Below the pieces are notes generated by a model. The model did not search any database. It worked only from the letters and a program-made list of their open reading frames with translations, and was not told the origin of the DNA. Below are positions 7,829-16,330 of a stretch of DNA of 64,000 bases, in pieces. How positions within the stretch are numbered: the first letter of the stretch is position 1; each line of letters begins with the position of its first letter. Source of the stretch: Nocardioides seonyuensis (GTDB taxonomy: Bacteria > Actinomycetota > Actinomycetes > Propionibacteriales > Nocardioidaceae); assembly GCF_004683965.1 (NCBI RefSeq), contig NZ_CP038436.1:2480001-2544000 (forward strand), written 5' to 3'. The translations under genes and the position numbers were made by a program.

Positions 7829-8419
7829 ATGACCACCCGGCGCACCCGCCTGTCGCCCGAGGAGCGGCGCACCCAGCTGCTCGACCTCGGCGCCCACCTG
7901 TTCGCCACCCGGTCGGTGGAGGAGATCTCGATCGACGTCCTCGCCGAGGAGGCCGGCGTCTCGCGCGGGCTGCTCTACCACTACTTCGGCAACAAGTCCG
8001 ACTTCCGTGAGGCGGTCATCCGGCACGCCGTGGAGGACCTCGTCGCCCAGACCGCGCCGCCCGCCGAGGGGGAGCCGGTCGAGCGGCTGCTGGCCTCACT
8101 CGGCGTCTACGTCGACTACGTCCTCGCCAACCTGACGCTCTACCGCTCGCTGGTGCGCGCCGCTGCCGGTGGCACCGACGAGGTGCTGGCGCTCTACGAG
8201 GAGGGCCGCGCCGCCCTGACCGACCGCATCTTCCGCGAGGACGCCCAGGGCGAGATCCTCGTCGACACCCCGCGCACCCGGCTCGTCGTACGCGGCTGGT
8301 CGGCGATGACCGAGGAGATGGTGCTGTCCTGGGCCGAGGACCCCGCGGGCATGACGCGCGAGGAGCTGCTCGGCGTCCTGGCGCTCTCGCTGCCCGCCTT
8401 GGTCGAGCTGACGCCCTGA
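7829..8419 (+). CDS. TetR/AcrR family transcriptional regulator
   Basis: A 196-residue TetR-family regulator. The N-terminal helix-turn-helix is clear at about residues 33-60 (SIDVLAEEAGVSRGLLYHYF, then NKSDF). The C-terminal ligand and dimer domain is helical and variable, as usual. It is transcribed away from the monooxygenase-SDR operon and shares with it a mirrored promoter region with an inverted repeat, the standard arrangement for a TetR repressor controlling its neighbour and itself. The inducer is unknown, possibly a substrate of the monooxygenase. The stop codon lies inside a 16-bp tandem repeat. Confidence 0.92.
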   Translation: MTTRRTRLSPEERRTQLLDLGAHLFATRSVEEISIDVLAEEAGVSRGLLYHYFGNKSDFREAVIRHAVEDLVAQTAPPAEGEPVERLLASLGVYVDYVLANLTLYRSLVRAAAGGTDEVLALYEEGRAALTDRIFREDAQGEILVDTPRTRLVVRGWSAMTEEMVLSWAEDPAGMTREELLGVLALSLPALVELTP

Positions 8420-8446
8420 CCCGCTGACGCCCTGACCGGCTGACGC
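8407..8446 (+). repeat. 16-bp tandem repeat across the TetR stop codon
   Basis: GCTGACGCCCTGACCC occurs at 8407, with a near copy at 8423 and a half copy at 8439. The TetR stop codon lies in the first unit, so the duplication repeats the gene end. Confidence 0.8.
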
Positions 8447-8497
8447 AGGCACGGGCCGACAACCCGGTTGCGCCCGTGGGCGAGAATGTCGCCCGTC

Positions 8498-11400
8498 GTG
8501 AAGATCACCTACCCGCCCGAGCTGCCGGTCAGCGCCCGTCGCGATGACATCGCGGCGGCCCTGCGCGACCACCAGGTCGTCATCGTCGCGGGCGAGACCG
8601 GGTCCGGCAAGACGACCCAGCTGCCCAAGATCTGCCTGGAGGCCGGCCGCGGGAAGGGGCCGGCCGCCGGTGGGCAGCTGATCGGCCACACCCAGCCGCG
8701 GCGCATCGCAGCCCGCGCGGTCGCCGAGCGCATCTCCGAGGAGCTCGGCACGACGCTGGGCGAGGAGGTGGGCTACCAGGTGCGGTTCGCCGACCACACC
8801 GGCAAGGCCAGCCGGGTCAAGCTGATGACCGACGGCATCCTGCTCGCCGAGCTCCAGCGCGACCGCGACCTGCGCAAGTACGACACCCTCATCATCGACG
8901 AGGCCCACGAGCGCTCGCTCAACATCGACTTCCTGCTGGGCTACCTCAAGCGGCTGCTGCCGCGGCGGCCCGACCTCAAGGTCGTCATCACCAGCGCCAC
9001 GATCGACGTCGACCGCTTCGCGGCCCACTTCGACGCGCCGATCATCGAGGTCTCCGGGCGCACCTACCCCGTCGAGGTCCGCTACCGGCCGCTGCTCGAG
9101 GTGCCGGAGGACGACGAGGAGGGCGAGGTCGTCCAGCGCGACCAGACCGAGGCGATCCTCGACGCCGTCCGCGAGCTGTCCGCCGAGGGCCCCGGCGACG
9201 TGCTGGTCTTCCTGCCCGGCGAGCGCGAGATCCGTGACACCGCCGACGCGCTCGAGGGCCTCGAGAGCCGGCCGGGGTCGCGGCTGGAGGTCGTCCCGCT
9301 CTACTCCCGCCTCTCTGCCGCCGAGCAGCACAGGGTCTTCAGCAGCCACCCCGCCACCGTGCGCCGCGTCGTGCTCGCCACCAACGTCGCCGAGACCTCG
9401 TTGACGGTGCCCGGCATCAGGTACGTCGTCGACACCGGCGTCGCGCGGATCAGTCGCTACTCGGTGCGCACCAAGGTGCAGCGGCTGCCGATCGAGCCCA
9501 TCAGCCAGGCCTCGGCCAACCAGCGCTCGGGCCGGTGCGGGCGCGTCGCCGAGGGCATCGCGATCCGGCTCTACTCCGAGGAGGACTTCGAGTCTCGACC
9601 GGAGTTCACCGACCCCGAGATCCTGCGCACCAACCTCGCCAGCGTCATCCTCCAGATGGCCTCGCTACGCCTCGGTGACATCGCGCGGTTCCCCTTCGTC
9701 GAGCCGCCCGACAAGCGCAACGTCAAGGCCGGCACGGACCTGCTGGAGGAGCTGGGGGCGGTGGACGGCCCGCGGTTGACCAAGCTGGGCCGCCGCCTCG
9801 CGCGACTTCCCATCGACCCGCGCCTGGGGCGGATGATCCTCGAGGCCGAGCGGCTCGGCTGCGTGCGCGACGTGCTCGTCATCGCCGCGGCGCTCTCGAT
9901 CCAGGACCCGCGCGAGCGTCCGCAGGAGCAGCGCGCGCACGCCGACCAGCTGCACGCTCGGTTCACCCACGAGTCGAGCGACTTCCTCACCTGGCTGAAC
10001 CTGATGAGCCACATCCGCGAGCAGCAGCGCGAGCTCTCCTCCAGCGCCTTCCGGCGGATGTGCAAGCGCGAGTTCCTCAACTACATGCGCATCCGCGAGT
10101 GGCAGGACTACGAGTCCCAGCTGCGCCGCGTGTGCAAGGAGATGGGTCTCACCGTCGAGCCGCGCCGCCCCGACGACTCGGGCGCCCACGACGAGGACGG
10201 GATCCACCAGGCACTGCTGTCGGGCCTGCTCAGCCACGTCGGCGTGCTGGAGGAGCGTGACAAGGGCAAGCCCAGCTCCTCGGGCAAGGGTGAGCGCCGG
10301 CCCATGCGCGAGTATCTCGGCGCCCGCAACGCCCGCTTCGCGATCTTCCCCGGCAGCGTGCTGAAGGGCCGCAACCCTGCCTTCCTGATGAGTGCCGAGC
10401 TGGTCGAGACGAGCCGGTTGTGGGCGCGACAGAACGCCGCGATCAAGCCGGAGTGGGCCGAGCGGCTGGGCGCCCACCTGGTCAAGCGCTCCTACTCCGA
10501 GCCGCACTGGTCGAGCAAGCGGGCCGCGGTCATGGCGCGCGAGCGCGTGACCCTGTACGGCGTCCCGCTCGTCGCGGACCGCCTGGTCAACTACGGTCGC
10601 ATCGACCGCGACCTGGCCCGCGAGCTGTTCATCCGGCATGCGCTGGTGCAGGGGGAGTGGCAGGCCGCCGAGCAGGGCCGACACGAGTTCCTGACCAGGA
10701 ACGCCGAGCGCCTGCAGGAGGCCGAGGAGCTCGAGCACCGTGCGCGGCGCCGCGACATCGTGGTGGACGAGCACACGCTCTTCGACTTCTACGACGCCCG
10801 CGTCGGCGCCGAGGTGGTCAGCGGCCAGCACTTCGACCAGTGGTGGAAGCTCGAGCGCCGCAAGCACCCCCACCTGCTCGACTTCGATCCGGCGATGCTG
10901 ACCCACGACGCTGCCGGGGAGGTGCGGCAGGCCGACTTCCCCACCCAGTGGCACGACAGCGAGGAGGCCGGCCTGACCTTCCCGATCAGCTACCACTTCG
11001 AGCCGGGCACCGTGGACGACGGGCTGACGATCGAGGTCCCGGTGGCCACCCTCAACCGCGTCGACGCCGACGACTTCTCCTGGCTCGTGCCGGGGCTGCG
11101 CGAGGAGCTGGTGACCGAGCTGATCCGGTCGCTCCCGAAGACCCTGCGGGTGGGCCTGGTCCCGGCGCCCAACACCGCTCGCGAGTTCCTCGCGTCGACG
11201 CCGCCGGGAGCCGAGCCGCTGCTTGCCGCCCTGGAGCGCTTCGCCCGGGCGACCCGCAGCCTGGTGATCCCTCGGGAGGCGTGGGACTGGTCGCGGATCC
11301 CGGCCCACCTGCAGCCGACGTTCCGCGTGGTCGACGAGACCGGCGCCGAGGCCGGTCGCGGCAAGGACCTCGAGGCGCTCAAGGAGCCCCTGCGCGAGAC

Positions 11401-12346
11401 GTTCGAGCAGGCGATGGCTGAGGTGGCGGCCGACTCCGGCGCCACCGCGACCGGGCAGACGTCGTGGACCTTCGGCACGCTGGAGGAGTCGTTCGTGCAG
11501 CGCCGCGCGGGCCACGAGGTGCGGGGCTTCCCGGCCCTTGTCGACGAGTTCATTCACGTGAATGAACCTCCGGGGACCCCCACCGTCGGCCTGCGCGTGC
11601 TCGCCACGCCGGAGGAGGCCGCAGCCCACCACCGCCTGGGCGTGCGACGGCTGGTCCTGGTTGCCCTGGTGGGCGGCGGCCGGAGCACCTACGAGACCCG
11701 CTTCGCGAGGACGGCCACGACCGAGCAGAAGCTCGCCCTGGCCGGCTCGCCGTACTCCTCGGTCGCCGAGCTGCTCGCCGACCTCGAGGCCGCGGTGGTG
11801 CTCGACGTCGTCGACTCGCGGCCGCCGGTCCGTGACGAGGCGTCGTACGACGACCTGGTGACGCAGGCGCGCAACGCGCTGGAGACGTCGTACGACACCG
11901 CCGTGCTCGACCTGACCCGCCTCCTCGCGGCCTGGCGCGCTGCCGACAAGTCGCTGTCCGGGCGGGCCGAGCTGATGACCCTCCCCGCGCTGACCGACAT
12001 GCGCTCACAGGTCGGCCGCCTCGTCGGCCGCGGCTTCGTCGGTGACGCAGGCGCGAGCCGGCTGCGCGACATCGCCCGCTACCTCACCGGGGTCGTGCAC
12101 CGTCGCGAGCGGCTCGAGTCGCAGGTTGCCCGCGACCGCCAGCTCATGGACCAGCTCTCCGGGGTCCAGGCGGCCTGGCTCCACGCCGTCGCCGCCCTTC
12201 CTGAGGGTGCGCCGCTCCCGGCACACCTGCGCACCGCGCGCTGGATGATCGAGGAGTACCGCGTGTCCCTGTGGGCCCAGCAGCTCGGCACCCGCGAGAA
12301 GGTCAGCGACCAGCGCATCCGCAAGGTGCTGGGCGCGGCTGGTTGA
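8498..12346 (+). CDS. hrpA: ATP-dependent RNA helicase HrpA
   Basis: A DEAH-box helicase of about 1282 residues, matching the roughly 1300 of E. coli HrpA. Walker A GETGSGKT is at residues 32-39, DEAH at 134-137 and the SAT motif at 166-168. The QxxGRxGR-type motif (NQRSGRCGR), the HA2/OB-fold region and the long C-terminal DUF3418 region follow. HrpA-type helicases act on structured RNA; E. coli HrpA has been linked to mRNA processing and resolution of stalled ribosomes. Start: GTG 8498 gives the family N-terminus (KITYPPELPVSARR); an ATG at 8486 in the same frame is a possible alternative. The coding sequence contains a perfect 20-bp palindrome at 11548-11567. Confidence 0.93.
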   Translation: MKITYPPELPVSARRDDIAAALRDHQVVIVAGETGSGKTTQLPKICLEAGRGKGPAAGGQLIGHTQPRRIAARAVAERISEELGTTLGEEVGYQVRFADHTGKASRVKLMTDGILLAELQRDRDLRKYDTLIIDEAHERSLNIDFLLGYLKRLLPRRPDLKVVITSATIDVDRFAAHFDAPIIEVSGRTYPVEVRYRPLLEVPEDDEEGEVVQRDQTEAILDAVRELSAEGPGDVLVFLPGEREIRDTADALEGLESRPGSRLEVVPLYSRLSAAEQHRVFSSHPATVRRVVLATNVAETSLTVPGIRYVVDTGVARISRYSVRTKVQRLPIEPISQASANQRSGRCGRVAEGIAIRLYSEEDFESRPEFTDPEILRTNLASVILQMASLRLGDIARFPFVEPPDKRNVKAGTDLLEELGAVDGPRLTKLGRRLARLPIDPRLGRMILEAERLGCVRDVLVIAAALSIQDPRERPQEQRAHADQLHARFTHESSDFLTWLNLMSHIREQQRELSSSAFRRMCKREFLNYMRIREWQDYESQLRRVCKEMGLTVEPRRPDDSGAHDEDGIHQALLSGLLSHVGVLEERDKGKPSSSGKGERRPMREYLGARNARFAIFPGSVLKGRNPAFLMSAELVETSRLWARQNAAIKPEWAERLGAHLVKRSYSEPHWSSKRAAVMARERVTLYGVPLVADRLVNYGRIDRDLARELFIRHALVQGEWQAAEQGRHEFLTRNAERLQEAEELEHRARRRDIVVDEHTLFDFYDARVGAEVVSGQHFDQWWKLERRKHPHLLDFDPAMLTHDAAGEVRQADFPTQWHDSEEAGLTFPISYHFEPGTVDDGLTIEVPVATLNRVDADDFSWLVPGLREELVTELIRSLPKTLRVGLVPAPNTAREFLASTPPGAEPLLAALERFARATRSLVIPREAWDWSRIPAHLQPTFRVVDETGAEAGRGKDLEALKEPLRETFEQAMAEVAADSGATATGQTSWTFGTLEESFVQRRAGHEVRGFPALVDEFIHVNEPPGTPTVGLRVLATPEEAAAHHRLGVRRLVLVALVGGGRSTYETRFARTATTEQKLALAGSPYSSVAELLADLEAAVVLDVVDSRPPVRDEASYDDLVTQARNALETSYDTAVLDLTRLLAAWRAADKSLSGRAELMTLPALTDMRSQVGRLVGRGFVGDAGASRLRDIARYLTGVVHRRERLESQVARDRQLMDQLSGVQAAWLHAVAALPEGAPLPAHLRTARWMIEEYRVSLWAQQLGTREKVSDQRIRKVLGAAG
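11548..11567. other. perfect 20-bp palindrome inside hrpA
   Basis: GTTCATTCACGTGAATGAAC is fully self-complementary and locally AT-rich within very GC-rich coding sequence (codons for EFIHVNEP). It looks like a dimeric regulator site with a CACGTG core, but no promoter is adjacent. Confidence 0.6.
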
Positions 12347-12374
12347 GGAACGACGAAGTCGTGTCACGAAACCA
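12340..12374. repeat. hairpin element at the hrpA stop codon
   Basis: TGGTT (12340-12344) and AACCA (12370-12374) flank an inner CGAC-gaa-GTCG stem (12351-12361), and the hrpA stop codon lies inside the element. Sequences of this style recur between genes in related actinobacteria as I recall, but only one copy is seen here. Confidence 0.35.
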
Positions 12375-12398
12375 GGTCGTGTCGTCGGTGCCGCGACC

Positions 12399-12404
12399 TA
12401 GTCT
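12399..12404 (+). promoter_or_regulatory. -10 hexamer TAGTCT, leaderless geometry
   Basis: TAGTCT ends 6 nt before ATG 12411. The intervening GGGGAG could also serve as a weak ribosome binding site on a longer transcript. Confidence 0.5.
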
Positions 12405-12410
12405 GGGGAG

Positions 12411-13028
12411 ATGACCGATCGTCCCCACCACCGCCCGATGAAGCCGGGCGCCGAGTTCTTCACCGAGCTCGGGGGTGGGGCCGACCCTGCCCTCATCCGC
12501 GAGGCCGGCGACCTCGCCGCGACGCTGCTGGTGCGCGGGGTGCGCGAGTCCGACGACTCCGACATGGCCGAGCGCGTCGTGCGGCTGGCCGAGACAGAGG
12601 GTCTCGAGACGCTCGCCCAGGTCTGGGCGGGCGCCCCGGCCGACACGCTGGCCGGGGCGTTGTGGCGCCTCTACGTCCTCCGGTCCTGGGTGCACGGCTC
12701 ACCGCGCCTGGCGGCGCGGGAGTTCGACGCCGGCAGGCAGCGCGCCCAGGTTGCCCGGGTGGTGGCAGGCGTGGCCGAGCCGCCCGGTCCCGACGAGCTG
12801 AGGGCCATGGTCGACGAGGTGCTCCGCGGCATCGGCGCCGACTTCGCGATGACCCTGATGCGCGCGGCGGCCTTCGCCCGGATCATCGCGACCGGGCGTG
12901 CGGCGCTCGGGGTCGGGGACGCAGCCCACTCGGGCGGCACCCCTCCCGGCGAGGTCGGCCGGATGCTGACGCTGGCCGAGCAGCTCGAGACGGCCGGTCT
13001 GCTGGAGCTGCGCGCCGAGCTGGTCTAG
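12411..13028 (+). CDS. conserved hypothetical protein (actinobacterial, helical)
   Basis: A 205-residue protein that I do not recognise. It has no signal peptide or membrane segment. It is mostly alanine/leucine-rich predicted helix, with a charged N-terminus (MTDRPHHRPMKPGAEFF) and a hydrophobic stretch near residues 140-165 (FAMTLMRAAAFARIIATGRAALGV). Composition and codon use match neighbouring genes, and the start is supported by a TAGTCT hexamer 6 nt upstream. It stands alone between hrpA and a strong intrinsic terminator at 13068-13093, so it is probably monocistronic. No function is proposed. Confidence 0.7.
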   Translation: MTDRPHHRPMKPGAEFFTELGGGADPALIREAGDLAATLLVRGVRESDDSDMAERVVRLAETEGLETLAQVWAGAPADTLAGALWRLYVLRSWVHGSPRLAAREFDAGRQRAQVARVVAGVAEPPGPDELRAMVDEVLRGIGADFAMTLMRAAAFARIIATGRAALGVGDAAHSGGTPPGEVGRMLTLAEQLETAGLLELRAELV

Positions 13029-13067
13029 CTGTGACGAGAGACTTTCCGCGGGCTCTCGCCGTTCGCA

Positions 13068-13093
13068 CCCCCCGCGGCTGGAGCGGGGTTTTA
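13068..13093 (+). terminator. intrinsic terminator
   Basis: CCCCGC (13070-13075) pairs with GCGGGG (13083-13088) across a 7-nt loop and is followed by TTTTAT. It lies 40 bp after the stop of the preceding gene. Confidence 0.7.
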
Positions 13094-13103
13094 TACTGTG
13101 GGA

Positions 13104-13190
13104 GTGCGCCGGGTCGTGGCAGCCCCGGGTCCCAAAATTAGCCGCTACGAGCGGCCACGCGCCGTGAGGCGCTCCCGGCCCGGCGCACCC
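13104..13190 (+). ncRNA. candidate structured RNA (unverified)
   Basis: GTGCGCCGGG (13104-13113) is exactly complementary to CCCGGCGCAC (13179-13188). The enclosed segment holds two further perfect hairpins: GCCGCT-acg-AGCGGC (13141-13155) and GCGCC-gtga-GGCGC (13159-13172). A TATACT hexamer at 13092-13097 would place a transcription start at about 13104, the first base of the outer stem. No good -35 and no T-tract are present, so this remains a candidate. Confidence 0.25.
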
Positions 13191-13219
13191 ACCCGGCTCC
13201 TCGGGGCCCGCGCGGTCGC

Positions 13220-13225
13220 TACGTT
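13220..13225 (+). promoter_or_regulatory. -10 hexamer TACGTT, leaderless geometry
   Basis: TACGTT ends 6 nt before GTG 13232. Confidence 0.5.
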
Positions 13226-13231
13226 GAGCGC

Positions 13232-13621
13232 GTGAGCGACTACCGCCCCGACATCGACGGCGAGCCCGACCCCGGCGAGATCGTGTGGGCGTGGGTGCCC
13301 TACGAGGACGACCCCGCGCAGGGGAAGGACAGGCCGGTCCTGGTCCTCGAGGCCGTGCCCGCCGACGACGGCTCCGAGACCTACGTGGGGCTGATGCTCA
13401 CGAGCAAGGACCACGACCGCGACGCGGCCGACGAGGCCAGCCACGGCCGGTTCTGGATGGACATCGGCACCGGCGCGTGGGACTCCCGGCGTCGGGCGAG
13501 CGAGGTGCGCCTGGACCGGCGCATCGTGCTGCACCGCGATGCCGTACGACGCGAGGGTGCCGCGCTGGGTGAGGAGCTCTTCGAGACAGTGCTCGCCGCA
13601 GCCGCATTGCACGCCCGTTAG
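13232..13621 (+). CDS. PemK/MazF-like family protein without a visible antitoxin
   Basis: A 129-residue protein whose core (PGEIVWAWVPYEDDP, then KDRPVLVLE) matches the SH3-like barrel start of PemK/MazF-type proteins. In toxins of that family this region surrounds the RNase active site. An acidic N-terminus and the C-terminal LFETVLAAAALHAR helix are extra. No antitoxin-like gene adjoins: the next gene starts 10 nt downstream and encodes a lipoprotein, and the upstream gene is 200 bp away. It may therefore be a housekeeping member of the fold rather than an active toxin. The start at GTG 13232 is supported by TACGTT 6 nt upstream. Confidence 0.7.
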   Translation: MSDYRPDIDGEPDPGEIVWAWVPYEDDPAQGKDRPVLVLEAVPADDGSETYVGLMLTSKDHDRDAADEASHGRFWMDIGTGAWDSRRRASEVRLDRRIVLHRDAVRREGAALGEELFETVLAAAALHAR

Positions 13622-13624
13622 GGT
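13619..13624 (+). promoter_or_regulatory. -10 hexamer TAGGGT built on the upstream stop codon
   Basis: TAGGGT starts with the TAG stop of the PemK-like gene and ends 7 nt before GTG 13632. Confidence 0.45.
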
Positions 13625-13631
13625 TCCCGCT

Positions 13632-15005
13632 GTGGTCTTGACACGTGTGGCACTGGGCGCGGGGGCGTTGTCGTTGGCCCTCCTGGCTTCGGCGTGCACC
13701 GGCGACGCCGAGCCGCGACCCGCGCCCCCGACGTCGTCCGCCTCGCCCTCGGCCAGCACTCCGGCCCAGCCGCGCACCGTGACCTTCGGCATGTTCGGCT
13801 CGAAGGAGGAGATCGGCGCGATGAGGGGCGTCGTGGAGTCCTTCAACGCCTCCTCGACCACCCGCAAGGTCAAGATGGTGACCTGGCCCGACCACGAGTC
13901 GGCCCTCGACGACATCCTAGCCGGCAACGTGCCCGACGTCTTCCTCACCTCCCGCATCGACCTGGGGCAGCTGATCGACGCCGAGGTGCTGCGTCCGGTG
14001 AGCCTGCTCCTCGACGAGCGCGGCGTCGACTTCGGTGACCGGTTCTCGCGCGACGCCGTCGACGCCTTCGCGTTCGAGGACGAGCTGCAGTGCATGGCCT
14101 ACTCGGTCTCGCCGATGGTCGTCTACTACAACGACGAGCTCGTCGACTTCGAGAAGATGGAGCGCCGCGAGCTGGAGGTGCCCTCCGAGAAGGCCGAGCG
14201 GTGGACACTGGAGCAGTTCGAGGCCGCGGCGCGTTTCGCCTCGCGCAGGGGCGACGTCCGCGGCGTGTGGATCGACCCCAGCCTTGCGGGGCTCTCCCCG
14301 TTCATCCACTCCGGGGGCGGCAAGGTCTTCGACGACGACGACGAGCCGACCTCCCTCGCCTTCAGCGACGACGACACCCGCGAGGCGCTCAGCCAGACCC
14401 TGGCCGTGCTGCGAGACCCGACGCTGACCCCGAACCGCAAGCAGCTGGCACGAGCGACGCCGCTCGAGCTCTTCAAGCGCGGTCGGCTGGCGATGATCGC
14501 CGGCTACCGCAACCTCGTGCCCGAGCTGCGCCGCGCCCCGGGACTCTCCTTCGACGTGATCTCGATGCCCGCCCTCGACGACAACGCCACCGTCGGCGAC
14601 ATCTCGGGCCTGTGCATCTCCTCGGAGACCCAGGTCGCCGGTGACGCCGCCGACTTCATCGCCTACGCCGTCTCCGACGCGGCCGTCGAGGCAGTCGCAG
14701 CCACGGGCTACATCGTCCCGGCCAACACCGAGGTGGCGTCCTCCGACGCCTTCCTCGCGCCCGCCGAGCAGCCCGAGCACGCCGAGGTGTTCACCAACAG
14801 CATCCGCCACATGGTCGTGCCGCCCTTCGTCGCCGACCGGGTGGCACTCGTGGACGCGGTGGAGCCCCTGCTGCGGCGCATGGTCACCGCACCGGGGGCG
14901 CTCGACCTCGAGCAGATCACCGAGGCCATCGACGAGGCGTCGCGCGAGGTGCTGAGCCCGCCCGAGGAGGAGCCCACCGAGCCGTCGGAGTCAGCCTCCG
15001 AGTGA
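13632..15005 (+). CDS. extracellular solute-binding lipoprotein (family 1)
   Basis: A 457-residue lipoprotein. The signal peptide (VVLTRVALGAGALSLALLAS) ends in a lipobox with Cys directly after ASA (LLASAC), followed by a Ser/Pro-rich linker of about 25 residues. The mature part reads like a sugar-type ABC substrate-binding protein: TFGMFGSKEEIGAM, a PDVFLTSRIDLGQL segment, MVVYYNDELV, and PLELFKRGRLAMIAGY. No permease or ATPase genes adjoin, so it is an orphan, and its ligand is unknown. The GTG at 13632 is chosen because it begins the signal peptide and follows a TAGGGT hexamer by 7 nt. The last 15 nt overlap the convergent RNase D gene. Confidence 0.82.
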   Translation: MVLTRVALGAGALSLALLASACTGDAEPRPAPPTSSASPSASTPAQPRTVTFGMFGSKEEIGAMRGVVESFNASSTTRKVKMVTWPDHESALDDILAGNVPDVFLTSRIDLGQLIDAEVLRPVSLLLDERGVDFGDRFSRDAVDAFAFEDELQCMAYSVSPMVVYYNDELVDFEKMERRELEVPSEKAERWTLEQFEAAARFASRRGDVRGVWIDPSLAGLSPFIHSGGGKVFDDDDEPTSLAFSDDDTREALSQTLAVLRDPTLTPNRKQLARATPLELFKRGRLAMIAGYRNLVPELRRAPGLSFDVISMPALDDNATVGDISGLCISSETQVAGDAADFIAYAVSDAAVEAVAATGYIVPANTEVASSDAFLAPAEQPEHAEVFTNSIRHMVVPPFVADRVALVDAVEPLLRRMVTAPGALDLEQITEAIDEASREVLSPPEEEPTEPSESASE

Positions 15006-16328
15006 CTCCTGCGGCGTCTGCTCCGTCGGCTCCTCGTCAGCGGCCAGGATCGCGCCGGTGAGCGCGCCGACCACCAGCTCCTGCTGCCACGGCCGGGCGC
15101 CGTAGGCGGTGAGGCGCTCCCGCACGGCGGTGGCGAGGTCGGCGGCCTCGCGGGTCGAGGGCGGGTCCCACATCAGCCGCCGTACGTAGTCGGGAGTGAT
15201 GAGGTTCTCGACCGGCACCTGGTGGGCCTCGGCGATGTTCAGCATCGACTCGCGGGCGGCACGGAAGCGGCGGTCGGCGACAGGGTCGCGGTCGGCCCAG
15301 GTGCGGGGGTGGGGCGGTCCGTCGCCACGCGGGGCACGAGCCGGCAGCTCGTCCTCCGGCATGGCTGCCACGCGTTGGAGCGCATCGACCCAGGTGGCGG
15401 CGTAGCGGGAGGCTCCACGACCGTGGAACCCCTGCGTGGCCAGGAGTGACCGGCGGTCGGTGGGGAGCGCCGTGGCGGCGGCGACGATCGCCGAGTCGGG
15501 CAGGATGCGTCCGGGCGTCACGTCGCGCTCGGCGGCCACCCGGTCACGGGCCTCCCACAGCGCGCGCGCCGCACCCAGGGCGCGCCGTCCGCGGAGCCGG
15601 TGCACGCCGGAGGTACGGCGCCACGCCTCCTGCCTGACCGTCGGCTCGAAGTCGAGCAGGTGGGCGAACTCCTGGGTCGCCCACTCGGCCTTGCCGGACG
15701 ACTCCAGCTCGTCGGCGAGGTGGTCGCGCAGCTCGACGAGGACCTCGACGTCGAGGGCGGCGTACTCGAGCCACGACTCGGGCAGCGGCCGGGTCGACCA
15801 GTCCGCGGCGGAGTGCTCCTTGCGCATGCGCTGGCCCAGGACGGTCTCGACCAGCGTGGCGAGGCCGACCCGGGGATAGTTGAGGAGGCGCCCGGCCAGC
15901 TCGGTGTCGAAGAGCGAGGAGGGTCGCAGGCCCACCTCGCGCAGGCAGGGGAGGTCCTGGGTGGCGGCGTGGAGGATCCACTCGACGCCCTCGAGCGCCT
16001 CGGCGAGCGGGGCCAGCGTGGAGAGCGGGATCGGGTCGACCAGCCAGGTGCCGGAGCCCTCGCGCCGCAGCTGGATCAGGTAGGCGCGGCTGGAGTAGCG
16101 GTAGCCCGAGGCGCGCTCTGCGTCGATGGCCACCGGGCCGCTGCCGGCCGCGATCGCCGCGCTCACCTCGGCGAGCCCGGCGTCGGTCTCCACCACGGCC
16201 GGGAGACCGTCGCGCAGGACCAGCAGGGGCGCCTGGGGGTCCTCTGCCGGAGTGTCTGCAGGAACCTCTTCGAGGCCCTCCGGGTCGTCGGGGGACGGCA
16301 GGTCGTTCTCGAGTGGGGTGTCCGTCAT
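14991..16328 (-). CDS. rnd: ribonuclease D family protein (3'-5' exonuclease plus HRDC)
   Basis: A 445-residue protein with a DEDD-type exonuclease domain followed by an HRDC region. After an acidic N-terminal tail come PVAIDAERASGY (motif I with the Asp-x-Glu pair), LHAATQDLPCL (motif II) and YAALDVEVLVEL (motif III, YxxxD). The rest (about residues 205-445) contains helical HRDC-like repeats including WRRTSGVHRLRGRRALGAARALWEARD. RNase D trims the 3' ends of tRNA and other stable RNAs. It is 2 nt from the upstream DUF3000 gene, and the order DUF3000-RNase D beside hemE is conserved in actinobacteria. The 3' end overlaps the solute-binding protein gene by 15 nt. Confidence 0.9.
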   Translation of the reverse strand: MTDTPLENDLPSPDDPEGLEEVPADTPAEDPQAPLLVLRDGLPAVVETDAGLAEVSAAIAAGSGPVAIDAERASGYRYSSRAYLIQLRREGSGTWLVDPIPLSTLAPLAEALEGVEWILHAATQDLPCLREVGLRPSSLFDTELAGRLLNYPRVGLATLVETVLGQRMRKEHSAADWSTRPLPESWLEYAALDVEVLVELRDHLADELESSGKAEWATQEFAHLLDFEPTVRQEAWRRTSGVHRLRGRRALGAARALWEARDRVAAERDVTPGRILPDSAIVAAATALPTDRRSLLATQGFHGRGASRYAATWVDALQRVAAMPEDELPARAPRGDGPPHPRTWADRDPVADRRFRAARESMLNIAEAHQVPVENLITPDYVRRLMWDPPSTREAADLATAVRERLTAYGARPWQQELVVGALTGAILAADEEPTEQTPQESLGG

Positions 16329-16330
16329 GG

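Noticed and set aside
13068..13093. Six-cytosine run as part of an actinobacterial 6C RNA
   Set aside because: Only one such run is present and the usual pair of C-rich hairpin loops is missing; it fits a simple terminator stem.
13130..13155. Minus-strand intrinsic terminator (hairpin followed by TAATTTT)
   Set aside because: No minus-strand gene lies upstream of it, and the hairpin is better explained as part of the structured plus-strand interval.
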